Assembly: GCA_049999725.1 (NCBI GenBank)
Contig: JBNGIS010020595.1
Location: 1-25,141, forward strand
From: Haplomitrium mnioides
Taxonomy: Eukaryota; Marchantiophyta; Haplomitriopsida; Calobryales
DNA length: 25,141 nucleotides
Direction: 5' to 3'
A program made the translations under genes and the position numbers. Below are positions 8,677 to 17,370 of this stretch, piece after piece. The notes beneath the pieces were generated by a model. That model was not told the origin of the DNA. It was given only the letters and a program-made list of their open reading frames with translations, and did no database searches. Within the stretch, counting starts at the first letter, position 1. Every line of letters starts with the position of its first letter.

Positions 8677-9154
8677 GGACAAAAGGTCCACTCTGGTGTT
8701 GCTCATGTAGCTTACGTATATGTGGGACTAAAGGTCCTCTGAAATGCTACGTGCTCAGCGAATCTCCTGGTTGGACTAAAGGTCCTTTGAAATGTTGAGT
8801 GCTCAACGAATTTGCTAGCTGGACTAAAGGTCCTTGAATGGCATTGTGCAACTTGCTTTCCATCATTTGGCATTGTCTTGTCGACATGAGGACTAAAGGT
8901 CCTTTCTGGATTGGCAGTGTTCTCTTATGGACAAAAGGTCCTTTCATTTGTTGGCCATTAAGGACAAAATGTCCTTTTCCTATATTGAGGTCTTTGTGGA
9001 CAAAAGGTCCATTTTTAATCATTGTGCCTCTGTGGACTAAAGGTCCATTTTTATAGTGCAAATCATGAGGGACAAAAGATCTAACCTCAGAGTTTAGGCC
9101 ATGAGAGACAAAAGGTCCAATCTCAGTATTTGAGCCACTTTGGACTAAAGGTCC
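8677..9154 (-). repeat. In-frame Gly-Pro-[Leu/Phe]-Val tandem array inside the copia RT
   Basis: There are twelve copies of a 13-bp core, on the + strand GGACTAAAGGTCC or GGACAAAAGGTCC. They start at 8677, 8725, 8773, 8821, 8890, 8929, 8962, 8998, 9034, 9070, 9106 and 9142. Spacings are 48, 48, 48, 69, 39, 33 and then 36 five times; every one is a multiple of three. On the - strand the core encodes G-P-L-V or G-P-F-V (G-H-F-V and R-S-F-V as variants), usually followed by Q, H or P. The core is a near-palindrome (GGAC...GTCC). The array separates M-K-T-P (9226) from Y-G-L-K (8546-8557) by about 220 codons, where copia RTs normally have about 30. Confidence 0.92.
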
Positions 9155-9440
9155 ATTTGCATTGTGGCTATTCTTCCCCCGAATATGAAATTCCATTCTT
9201 GATATGAGTTCGAGGGGCGTCTTCATAAAAATCTAGGTGTCCAAAGTACCATATAAATATGCAGTGATGACATCCATAATGTGCATAGTGAGATTGCGTT
9301 GGATAGCAAATGCTATCATATATCTATATGTTATAGTTTCCATGACAGGTGAGTATATGAGGTCATAATTACGTCTAGAAATCTGAGTGTATCTTTTGGC
9401 CACTAATCTTACCTTTTATCGCGTGCGCATCACCTTTCGC
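8747..9440 (-). pseudogene. Copia reverse transcriptase, N-terminal (fingers) half plus array-encoded insert
   Basis: From 9440 leftward the - strand reads K-V-R-L-V-A-K-R-Y-T-Q, Y-D-L-I-Y-S-P-V-M-E-T-I-T-Y-R-Y, A-F-A-I-Q-R-N-L-T and M-D-V-I-T-A-Y-L-Y-G-T-L-D-T, a stop, and I-F-M-K-T-P-L-E-L. These are the conserved copia RT blocks, with the catalytic Asp of M-D-V-x-T-A intact. The frame then runs open from 9226 to 8747 (159 codons) through the Gly-Pro repeat array. After one stop it continues in the same frame to Y-G-L-K. The insert is therefore in phase with RT on both sides. Confidence 0.88.
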
Positions 9441-9964
9441 ATTGTGTTTGCAAAAAAAAATAAATCTATAATCTGTCAAGTGCATGTCAGGAAGAGCTAG
9501 CATAACACATCCAAATACTTGTCATGGTATGAGAGAGTTAAGTTATGAATTTGTTGCTTTCTCCCATTGGAGCCAATCAGTTCTCAATTGTGCTTCTCGC
9601 TCAGATAAAGGGTCAGGTGTATCATTGTCTATTGATTGTGATATAGAGAATGCAAAAAAGTCATCCATAGGGGTCTTGGTTTTGTCTTATATTTGACCGG
9701 TGTTGGAATAGTCAATTGTTATTTTATCGTTGTCCATTGAACGTGTAATGATGTTGGCGATTATGGTTTATTCTTTGAGCCTTTAGGTCTGCCACATTTT
9801 TCTTTAGGCTGTATTTCAATGGCAGGTGCATCAACTTTTTGAAGTTGTGCTGGTGTGTTGGTTGCTTCAACGTGCAATTTGGTGATGTTGGCTGCATTGT
9901 TAAATGCGTCAGGCATTTTTGAGTAATGTTTGCTATAAATGGAGGAGTCTTTTGACTTCAGCAT
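9441..9964 (-). pseudogene. Copia integrase-RT linker
   Basis: At 9761-9964 the - strand encodes a hydrophilic linker ending C-G-R-P-K-G-S-K-N-K-P, the basic AT-hook-like motif common in this linker of plant copia elements. Next comes D-D-F-F-A-F-S-I-S-Q-S-I-D-N-D (about 9640-9670), the usual entry to RT. Frames change several times across 9441-9760. Confidence 0.7.
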
Positions 9965-10142
9965 CGGATTGTCTATTTTGTTGGTCGAAGTCTCATGGAA
10001 AGTGTTGGTGTCATATTAAGTTGTTCTCATGTTTGGGTTGTACAACTTTGTCCTCTTGTAATAGATGCGGAAAAGATTCTTCGAAGAATTAACAATCTGC
10101 AAATCAAGACTTAAATACATGAGAGGTTGAAGGTTCAAGATA

Positions 10143-11010
10143 TCAGATGATAGAAGGAGATTCAAAATCGATGTATATGCCTTTTTGGCGTTGGGATTCT
10201 ATCTTTGTTTGATGGGGTACTAAGATTGGGACAAGGATGAGGCAGCCAAATATACGAAGATACGAGATATCTACAAGAATTTTGGTTGCGATTTGGTATG
10301 GTGAATTTTGATTGAATGCAGATGGTCTGTAACGCAATAAGGATGTTGCATGCATGACTCCAAGCTATGGTGGAGAGGTTGGAATTCATAAATAATGGTC
10401 TTGCAATTAGTTGTATTCTCTTGATAGCAGATTCTACAATGTCATTTTGAAAGTGTATATGTGAAACTGAATATTGGATATCTATGCCGCCAAATGTGCA
10501 AAAGTTGTCAAATGTTTTTGAAGACAATTCTACAGCATTGTCCACTCACAGATTTTTGATTGGGTAATCAAGAAATTGTGCCAAGAGTTTCAAGATTTGG
10601 GAAAGAAGGTTCGGGAAGACCATGTTTTTGGTCATGAGTAGAGATACTTGTGACCATTTGGATGATGCATCAATGGTGACTAGGAAGTATCGGATTGATC
10701 CCAAAGGTGGATGGATAAGTCCACAGACATCAACGTGGATTCTCTCGAGGAATTGAGAAATCGTGATCACTTTTTTGTCGTGAGAAGGTGCAATTATCAG
10801 TTTGCCTTGTGCGTATGCTAAGCATTGGTTATTCAATGACAATGGATGTACGTTTTGTGGCATGCCTTTGCTATCGTTTTTGATATGGTAGAACATGTCT
10901 CGGCCGAGATGCCCCAAATGGTTGTGCCATGTGAGGTCTGTAGAGATCGGTGTCGTAGAGACATGATATGAGCAGATTTTAGTAGTATACAATCCATGTG
11001 GTGATAGCAA
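10143..11010 (-). pseudogene. Copia GAG-pre-integrase and integrase
   Basis: In sense order: L-T-W-H-N-H-L-G-H-L-G-R-D-M-F gives the zinc-binding histidines. The cysteine pair is degraded (C-L-A-Y-A-Q-G-K, normally C-x-x-C). The first catalytic Asp is kept in I-H-V-D-V-C-G and the second in M-D-N-A-V-E-L (10525-10545). The Glu is kept in D-I-V-E-S-A-I-K-R. A frameshift near 10350 moves the frame to A-T-S-L-L-R-Y-R-P-S-A-F-N and I-S-Y-L-R-I-F-G-C-L. The catalytic DDE set looks present; the zinc finger and frame are broken. Confidence 0.85.
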
Positions 11011-11118
11011 AAATAATTCTTGTATGTCAAAGCCTGTTGCTGTTGGACTTAGTATATGGAGGACTTCATTGTCCTAAAAAAATCCGGTTTGAATGTGAAA
11101 ATTGTTTTGTTGTATATC

Positions 11119-11345
11119 TCAAAAATTGATGAGGTTTCTTGTTGCTGTAGGTGCATAACTTGTAGATTTGATATCCAGTCTGGTACCATTTAGAAAGAGT
11201 ATGGTGGTTGGACCATGTCCTTCTTCAATTTGGTTGTGGCCGGTGATCATGGTCATAAGCCTAAAAGAAGGTTTAATCGATGAGAAGTATTTTTGGTCTT
11301 GCAATATGGTGTGCAAAGATCTGCTATCTACAATGCAGCTATCTT
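11119..11345 (-). pseudogene. Copia aspartic protease region, active site altered
   Basis: The - strand reads C-I-V-D-S-R-S-L-H-T-I-L-Q, then K-Y-F-S-S-I-K and A-P-T-A-T-R-N-L-I-N-F. The active-site triad D-S/T-G reads D-S-R (codons at 11320-11328, GGA-like to AGA). The surrounding residues are those of a copia protease and the start of the pre-integrase region. Catalysis would be lost. Confidence 0.8.
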
Positions 11346-11479
11346 GGATTCGTTGTCCTGGTTTGATAGAGATGGATGAGTCATGTGACTCTCAGAATGT
11401 AGATTGTATGATGGATATTCATCCATATTTATCAATTTCAATAGGTTGTCGTATACCTCATTATTGTGAGGTTTAATAC

Positions 11480-12414
11480 TTTGTTGGTATAGTCGCGCTA
11501 GGTGCATGGGTACCCTACAAGTAGGCTAGGTGTAGCCACGTGTGCCACAATGATTGCAAGTTATTTGCGGTTGGCGCGGATAAAAATGAATTCGTCGGCC
11601 TCTATTGGATTGCATGCGTCATCTGTTGGTCTATGTTCGTTGTTGAACTCGTTTTGGCATCGTTGATGTGCGATATTTGATATATCAATCCATGTTGTTG
11701 AGAGTCGAAGGTTGATTGGTGTTTAGGCAGGTAGTGCTCCCCCTAAATCTAGAGTGTCCCCTTCCTCTGCCTTTAATGAAATTTCTATTTCTGGAGCAGG
11801 GATGTTGTCTAGTCCCTGTAAAATGTGATTCAAGGTTTTGTGGAGGTACGGCAGACCCTGGGGATCACTTCTTTGCATTTTACACAAGGAGGAGTTGATG
11901 CTTTTCAGCTAGTAGCATGTACGCTATGAGCTTAGAATATCAAGTGAATCGCATGTTGCGATATTGTGATGCTAAAATGAGATTGCTCATAGGGAAAATC
12001 GATAGTCTTCTCTCTTTGCTCTTCGTCGGTTACGGGGTGACCACAAATTGCTAATTGTCAAACAATGCGAAACAATTCGCTATTGTAATTGACTATGGAT
12101 GTATGGTCTTGAACTCGGAGATTAATTCAGTCGTGTCTCGCTGCATGGAGCGATATACTTGTTTGATGGTCAAATTTGAGTTTCAGTTCTTCCCATAGTA
12201 GGTGGGGACTGTTATATCTCAGAGGTTCTACCAGAGGGTGTCGGATTAGGATGAGGGCTCTAGCAACATCATAGGGGTTTATATCATTTTCCGTGTTGAG
12301 TATTTTGTGGATGCCCTTAGATCTCATGTATGTTGTGACATCTAGTGACCATGAAGAGTAATTGGAGCCATCCAATCTGAGTGCCCAAAACTAAAGAGAT
12401 GCTATAGATGCCAT
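11480..12414 (-). pseudogene. Copia gag (UBN2-like) with broken zinc knuckle
   Basis: A start ATG at 12412-12414 gives M-A-S-I-A-S-L, a stop, then L-R-L-D-G-S-N-Y-S-S-W-S-L-D-V. Then come Y-M-R-S-K-G-I-H-K, D-V-A-R-A-L-I-L-I-R-H and L-L-W-E-E-L-K-L-K-F-D, typical of copia gag. Frames break at about 12127. Near 11515-11560 the zinc knuckle reads C-N-H-C-G-T-R-G-Y-T, stop, P-T-C, with the metal-binding His changed to Tyr. This is the nucleocapsid domain at the end of gag. Confidence 0.82.
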
Positions 12415-14369
12415 TTGCAAGTTCATGCTTTGTTTTTGGTGAGAATATCTGTGAATAAGTAAGAGGAACCAGAATGTCTGGTGAATACAGCGACTGGATC
12501 AAGGCAGCAATTATTCTATACTTTGTACAAATTGGTGATTAGTTCGAAATTCGGTCAATCATGGACCCAGTACCTATTTATGTTTTCTACTTTAAGCAAA
12601 GAAATGAAAATCTAAAATGAAAAACAGGAAAGGATCAACTAAATGCGAGTCAATTGATATCTACTACTGAAGAGTAAATGAGAAATTGATGTTGCTAATA
12701 GATAAAGAAACTGCCTTGAATAAATATGTGTGTACTCCTATTGGTAGGCCCGTAGTGTGCCTCCAAGAGCTTTTCCTTCTGAGAGCCTAGTTCCTTGATC
12801 GCTTTTGTGTCGCTTTGCAATGCTAATTCTGAAGAAAATGAAGAAATAAAAGTGTTTTAGGTATGGCAAGGTAGAGGGTTTAACTCATGGAGGTAACAGA
12901 GGTCAAGGTTTCTAGTTAGTATGAGTCGCATGTAGTCTATACTAGAAGTACTTCAAAATCAAATGGTGTTTCTCTTGTGAAGGTTAGATACGTTCAGAAA
13001 AGAAAGGAATCGATAAAAAATAGTCAAGAGGTGGGTTGAAGAGATTGAACCTCAAAGTTTTAGAGAATAAAATGAAAGAGCTTGAAGTGGGAAGATGCAA
13101 TGTTGCCTTTCTGTTGAATGTCAAGATAGCTACGTATAGTAGCTTGTGTGAAGGTGTCTCTTGCGAAAAGTATATGTGACTGTGTCGTTATTGGAGAAGA
13201 GTCGAAGTCCCTGGAGTCTTAGTTGTTGCATAGACAAGTGAGTCGAACTTGTGCACTATGAGAGTAGATAAAGACAAGTAGGTGTCTTATATCAAAGTCA
13301 CACATAGATGCAAGATAGTGTCAGAAGTTCGATGCCAAGTAGGTGTAGATATGTTGTGTCTCCCCCTGGTCTGCGATAGTGCTTCTGTCATGAAGAATAG
13401 GTAGGCTGTCGTTGAGTGGCAGTAGAGAACCACAAGCAAGAAAGAAGGTGTAATCTAAGAAAGAAGATTGAACAATGAGAAGGTGGTAAGCTCGTTTGCT
13501 TTTTCTTCAGTGTTAGAGAGGAACAAAAAAAAAGTAGAACAAAGAAGAACGTGTGTACATACTGGTGTTGTCACTTTTGTTGGATAGTTCCTAGCAAAGA
13601 GAAGGAGAAAACTTAAATCTCATGAGGAACGACCAATAGAAAGAAAGAAAGAACGATGGTTCATGAGCAAGTGAGAGGTTAGTATAGAAGTGTAGCAATG
13701 GAAATAGAACAAGAAGAGGAATACGACCTAGTAAATGTTGTTGTCGAAGAGTAAAGAGGATAGACAGCTTCAGCTTGTCTTAAGCAAGGGACAAATGTAA
13801 AGTAAGGAGGATACAATGCAGGTTGACTTTAGGCAAGCACACAGTGTTGTGGCACTCTGCTGGAGTTGAAGGAAAGTAGCAAACTAGTGCTATGCAGAGG
13901 TCATCAAACAGAGGAGAAAAAAAAGAGAAAGATAACCCACAGCATCTCTTTAAGGGAGTAAGGTTGCCGAATAAAGAGAAGAAGGAGGTTGCCAAGCAAG
14001 AGGAAAAATTGCTCGTAAGGTTGCTAGAGGAGGTCGTGTCGTCAAGCAGAGGGAGGAAGAGGTCGTCCGTTGTGGCGGCTGTCGAAGGCGAGTGAGCTAG
14101 GGTAGTGAGGCGTGCTCTAGTTCGTATAGGAGGCGCCTCAAGAAGAGAGAATGGAAAAAAAGGAAAGAACTGAGAGAAAAGACAAAGATGTTGGTTAAAT
14201 AGAGGGAAGCAAAAATGGTGTCACGAGTTAGAGAAAGAGAGAGAAAAAAAAATGTTCAGTAGGAAGGAAATGTGAATGCGTAAAGGAGGTTGCAAACAGG
14301 TGACGCGAGAGCTTCTTGAGATGTTTGGTGCGGGTTGAGCGCATGCAGAAAAAAAATTTGTTGTAGAGT
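12415..14369 (-). other. Long copia 5' leader, no recognisable coding
   Basis: Nearly 2 kb separates the primer site from the gag start. The element-sense strand is pyrimidine-rich (the + strand is rich in GAAAGAGA runs from 13440 to 14260). Open frames such as 13780-13995 (- strand, 71 codons) have no motif I recognise. It may be a structured or regulatory leader, or an insertion that has lost its boundaries. No inner LTR or target duplication was noticed. Confidence 0.55.
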
Positions 14370-14386
14370 CCGTCGTGCTAATGACG
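14370..14386 (-). promoter_or_regulatory. Copia primer-binding site, degenerate
   Basis: Immediately inside the 5' LTR the element strand reads CGTCATTAGCACGACGG. It aligns with the initiator-Met primer site TGGTATCAGAGC if two bases (AG) are deleted and three or four transitions are allowed. The position is exactly right; the match is poor, so this is an inference. Confidence 0.5.
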
Positions 14387-14496
14387 TGTTATTGCATGAG
14401 CATTGCACACACATACACACAAGAGTCTCCAAACAAATGAGTGGAGTGATTGATGTGTGAGCTACTTACATAGGGTATACATATGCTCCTATAACA
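14387..14496 (-). repeat. Copia 5' LTR (110 bp)
   Basis: It pairs with 6809-6918 over its full 110 bp without gaps, with 14 mismatches by my count (12 transitions). It begins TGTTATTGCATGAGC and ends CTCCTATAACA on the + strand, followed by AAATC. Confidence 0.92.
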
Positions 14497-14501
14497 AAAT
14501 C
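14497..14501. repeat. Target-site duplication AAATC, right
   Basis: Identical to 6804-6808 and flush with the outer end of the right LTR. Removing the element joins CTTAAATC to ACAATATAATTG. Confidence 0.9.
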
Positions 14502-15114
14502 ACAATATAATTGAAAGTCTACAATATACAATGAGGTTTTTGCATGACTTTAGTCACTCGTATTGACTTCTTCAAATTCAACTTGAAAAGATTCATCGAT
14601 AATTACACAATTTGTCTCAATAATAATAACATTAATTGAATCTCTTTCAAACATATAAGGATTGATTGCTTTTTGTCTTTCGTACTCAAATAGATTTGAT
14701 TTAATGGTAGTTAGAGTGGTTTTCTTCAATAACAACCGCTACTTTGAACCATGAACCACTACTGAGTTCTTGTTTCACTTGGTAGTTGAAATTTGTTTTT
14801 TGTGATTTGGTATTGAAAAACATCAATTTTACATTTGATATCTTTTTTTCGTAAAGAAAATCGTTTTTTAGAAATACAAATTGCATATTTTACATTGAGA
14901 TTATATTTGAAACATTTCTTTACAATAAACACCCTAGAAAACAAGCATTTTGGTTATTGAAATATTTTATTAAAACCTCACACTATTGTGAATATGCTAA
15001 ATTCATCAAAAATCAAATTAAACATATATATCTTTATGAAAAACAATTACAAGCAAATGTGAATGTCTAGTCTGGTACGAAATTTGAACCAGACTTTTAC
15101 CGTCATAGCTATTA
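14502..15114. other. AT-rich spacer left of copy B, with dispersed repeat copy 2
   Basis: I see no gene that can be supported. At 14728-14775 ACAACCGCTACTTTGAACC plus AACCACTACTGAGTT repeats 1800-1850 almost exactly. Short - strand frames at 14550-14944 are AT-rich and featureless. Confidence 0.5.
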
Positions 15115-15400
15115 AATCCTTTGCAAGCATAGACTCCAAACTAGAACCCTTAAGCCCATGCACGCATAGACTCTGAACGAGAATCTTAAAGCTTATGCAT
15201 GCTTGGACTCTGAACAAGAACAATAAAGCTATGCACGCATGGACTTTGAACTAGAACCCTAAAGCCTTTGCACGCCAAGATTCTAAACAAGAACCCTAAA
15301 GCCTATGCACGCATAGAATTTGAACAAGAACTCTTTGGCTTATGCGTGCAAGGACTATGAACAATAACCTTAACAATTATGCGCGCATGAACTCCGAACC
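15115..15400. repeat. ~37-bp tandem repeat built on the palindrome
   Basis: About eight units of 36-37 bp each combine a palindrome head (for example TATGCACGCATAGACTCT) with a spacer GAACAAGAACCCTAAAGCC. Compared with the 24-bp intron arrays, the unit looks like the same palindrome plus about 13 bp of new spacer. It lies beyond the 3' end of copy B in that gene's sense direction. Confidence 0.8.
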
Positions 15401-15495
15401 ATTTTTAGATTAGCAATTGACTCCAAATTATCCTTAGATTAGCTATTGACTTCAAGCCATTCTTAGACTAACAATTGACTCAAACCATTCTTAGG
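15396..15495. repeat. ~30-bp tandem repeat, about three units
   Basis: The word CCATTCTTAGATTAGCAATTGACTC recurs about every 29-30 bp (GAACCATTTTTAGATTAGC, AAATTATCCTTAGATTAGC, AAGCCATTCTTAGACTAAC, AAACCATTCTTAGG). It abuts the preceding 37-bp array but is unrelated in sequence. Confidence 0.7.
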
Positions 15496-15589
15496 CGTAC
15501 CAAACTAAATTGTGATGAAAAGACTTGAAATAGATTGAGAGAGCAACAAGATGAAACTTTGGCAAATAAAACTTTGGAAAAAATCAACT

Positions 15590-15818
15590 TATTAATAATA
15601 CAAATTGTTCAAATAGATCCTCAAACTCTTCCTTCTTTGGGAGGAACTGTCTCATCTAAATCTAAGGCTGAGCATCTGCAGCCACTAGAGAGTCTTGGCG
15701 AGACTTTCCAGTCCTAGATTTTCCAACAAAGCCACCATAAGCACCTGCAGCACTAGGAGGAACAGGTTTCTTGTGGTATGCATAAACGATCTGTGACTTA
15801 GTCACATCAGATGGCAAG
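15590..15818 (-). pseudogene. Copy B exon 4, 3' portion (left of the gypsy insertion)
   Basis: Reading leftward from the element boundary, the - strand gives L-P-S-D-V-T-K-S-Q-I-V-Y-A-Y-H-K-K-P-V-P-P, G-K-S-R-T-G-K-S-R-Q-D-S and A-A-D-A-Q-P. It matches L-P-L-D-V-T-D-S-Q-I-V-Y-T-Y-H-K-E in copy A. The rest of this exon is at 20824-21123, about 5 kb away on the other side of the gypsy element. A frameshift and stops follow near 15665; the 3' end is uncertain. Confidence 0.75.
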
Positions 15819-16191
15819 TGTAATAGCACAAGTATAAGATTGTGCTATTTATAAGAAAATAGAGAGGAGTGAAGGAAGTGGTAGTGAGTCACTTTTAGGT
15901 TACTTGCATTCGAAGTCACTTTTGGTAGAGAGTCACCTTTAAGACTGAAATGAGAAGTGACTTGTAAGAGAAGAAAAAGAGGGATGACACCCTCTTCTCT
16001 TGTATAAATAGAAGGGCTTCTTAGCCCCACTCCTCATTTTGGAGTTCCTTTCAATTTGGTTTGGCTCTTTGGTTGTTTGGCTTTGGTTTGTTTATTGGCT
16101 TTCAGTTGTGTTTAGCTTTGAGTTGTGTAACTCTTTTAGAGTTGTCTTGAAGTATTACTTATTTGAAAGTTAGTCTTTGAGTTCTTTTACA
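15819..16191 (+). repeat. Gypsy 5' LTR (373 bp)
   Basis: It starts TGTAATAGCACAAG and ends TTCTTTTACA, one base before the primer site. Compared with the 3' LTR it carries an extra 17 bp near 16105 (a partial duplication of the AGTTGTGT word) and a 2-bp A insertion. AGTCAC words recur within it (about 15889, 15917 and 15931). Confidence 0.92.
16003..16010 (+). promoter_or_regulatory. TATA box of the gypsy LTR
   Basis: TATAAATA sits mid-LTR; the 3' LTR has TATATAAATA at 20684-20693. It is the expected Pol II promoter element for the genomic transcript, which would start some 30 bp downstream. Confidence 0.7.
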
Positions 16192-16192
16192 T

Positions 16193-16204
16193 TGGCATCA
16201 GAGC
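16193..16204 (+). promoter_or_regulatory. Gypsy primer-binding site (initiator Met tRNA)
   Basis: TGGCATCAGAGC differs at one base from the canonical plant site TGGTATCAGAGC complementary to initiator-Met tRNA. It lies one base inside the 5' LTR and fixes the LTR end at 16191. Confidence 0.92.
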
Positions 16205-16222
16205 TACATTCTTTTTGGTGGA

Positions 16223-16952
16223 ATGGAGAATCAAGAAGGGAGGATGCAAGTGATGCAACAACAAATTGAACATCTTTCTTGCTTGCTAGAAGTTCAAATG
16301 CAAATGGGGAATAAGGCACCTTTTCAAGAAGAAGAAAGTCATGTACGGTTTCCCAAGCCAAAGGCTTATGATAGGAAGACGGTTTCTGGTGCATCTGAGA
16401 ATTTCTTGTTCGATTGTGAGCAATATTTTGAGGCTACCAATATAATAGAGGATGGTAGAAGAATTCTATTTACTACAAGTCAGTTGGAAGGTGTGGCAAA
16501 GACTTGGTGGAAATATCAAATTGGCAAGAGATTGTTTGGCAAAATTGAAGCAACTTGGTATGGTAAGGAGCTATATCACGTAATTTCAAAATATCATTAT
16601 ACAAATTCCTAATATGGGCGAGGGAGAAGCTTTGGATCGCTTTGTTCGAGGACTGAAGCCTTGCACTAGAATGGAAGTGACAATGAGAGAGCCTTCTCAA
16701 CTAGAAGAAGCAATGAGTATGACAGAACAATATGACTTGCTACTAGCAACCAACGAGGCTAGGCCACGTCTACGTCTACAACAAGCTTCACCAAATGTTC
16801 GTATGTCAGCAAATAAGGCTGTACCTATGGAGATTGATGTGGCGCAGAGAGTGGCACTCGCTGATGGAGAGCGTGAGCATCTATGCCAAAGTAGAGGATG
16901 TTTTTATTGTCGATACCTTGGTCATATGATTGCAAATTGCCCACGTTGCTAA
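16223..16952 (+). pseudogene. Gypsy gag with zinc knuckle, frameshifted and shortened
   Basis: The ATG at 16223 opens M-E-N-Q-E-G-R-M and runs to a stop at 16612. The frame contains F-P-K-P-K-A-Y-D-R, F-D-C-E-Q-Y-F-E-A and W-W-K-Y-Q-I-G-K, typical of retrotransposon gag. The frame then changes: I-I-I-Q-I-P-N-M-G-E-G-E-A-L-D-R-F-V-R-G-L-K continues to a CCHC knuckle at 16899-16940 (C-F-Y-C-R-Y-L-G-H-M-I-A-N-C), which is intact. The centre of gag appears deleted where the frame breaks (about 16550-16600). Confidence 0.88.
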
Positions 16953-17079
16953 GGTCGACCACGTGCTCTTGTTCAAGCGGCAGTTGTTGAAGAAGAAAAT
17001 CAGGGAAACAACTGACCTCAATAAAGATAGTTGAGCGGTTTATTGAGAGCTTAATTAGTTCCAATGGAATGAAAAGCTC

Positions 17080-17370
17080 AACAAGAATTAAAAGTACCTT
17101 GCTTTATCTAGACGGTATGGTAGATGAGCATTCTTGTAGAATATTGGTAGATTGTAGAAATTCTGAAAATTTCATGTCACTATGTTTTGCAAACAAAATC
17201 AAAGCTACGACTTTGCTTATCAAATGAAGTTTTGTGACTATGGCTAATGGCCAAAAACATGAGGTACTCCATTCTCACAAGCTATTTCTTCTTAGGATTG
17301 GTAAAGATTATGAGGAATCTATGGATTTTGTTATTGCACCCGTATAGTATGACATTATTTTGGGCTTGGC
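17080..17370 (+). pseudogene. Gypsy aspartic protease, active site lost
   Basis: The + strand reads R-I-L-V-D-C-R-N-S-E-N-F-M-S at about 17138-17180, where functional relatives have x-I-D-S-G-A-S-x-N-F. The Asp (17150-17152) is kept, but Ser-Gly reads Cys-Arg. The end of the domain ([19 protein letters not shown]) contains a stop. It could not process a polyprotein. Confidence 0.8.

Larger units (their letters stand above)
6809..14496 (-). mobile_element. Ty1/copia LTR retrotransposon, complete from LTR to LTR but decayed
   Basis: This 7688-bp element lies on the - strand, with two 110-bp LTRs (TGTTAT...ATAACA) and a perfect AAATC target duplication. Domain order on the - strand is gag (UBN2-like, zinc knuckle), protease, GAG-pre-integrase, integrase, linker, reverse transcriptase, RNase H. 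Integrase before RT is diagnostic of copia. A degenerate primer site and a polypurine tract sit at the expected ends. The LTRs differ at 14 of 110 positions by my count, 12 of them transitions, so the insertion is old. Stops and frameshifts run throughout. Odd points are the very short LTR, the leader of about 2 kb, and a tandem array inside RT. Confidence 0.95.

Noticed and set aside
8838-9056. + strand 72-codon frame with T-K-G-P-F repeats
   Set aside because: It is antisense to the copia RT array; the - strand frame is in phase with conserved RT blocks and is the real one.
9161-9226. The array block as a separate mobile insertion in the copia element
   Set aside because: I could not see inverted ends or a target duplication bordering the block, and the RT frame is preserved on both sides. 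In-place expansion is simpler, though not proven.
12415-14369. A second, nested retrotransposon inside the copia leader
   Set aside because: I found no LTR pair, primer site, target duplication or pol motif within this stretch.
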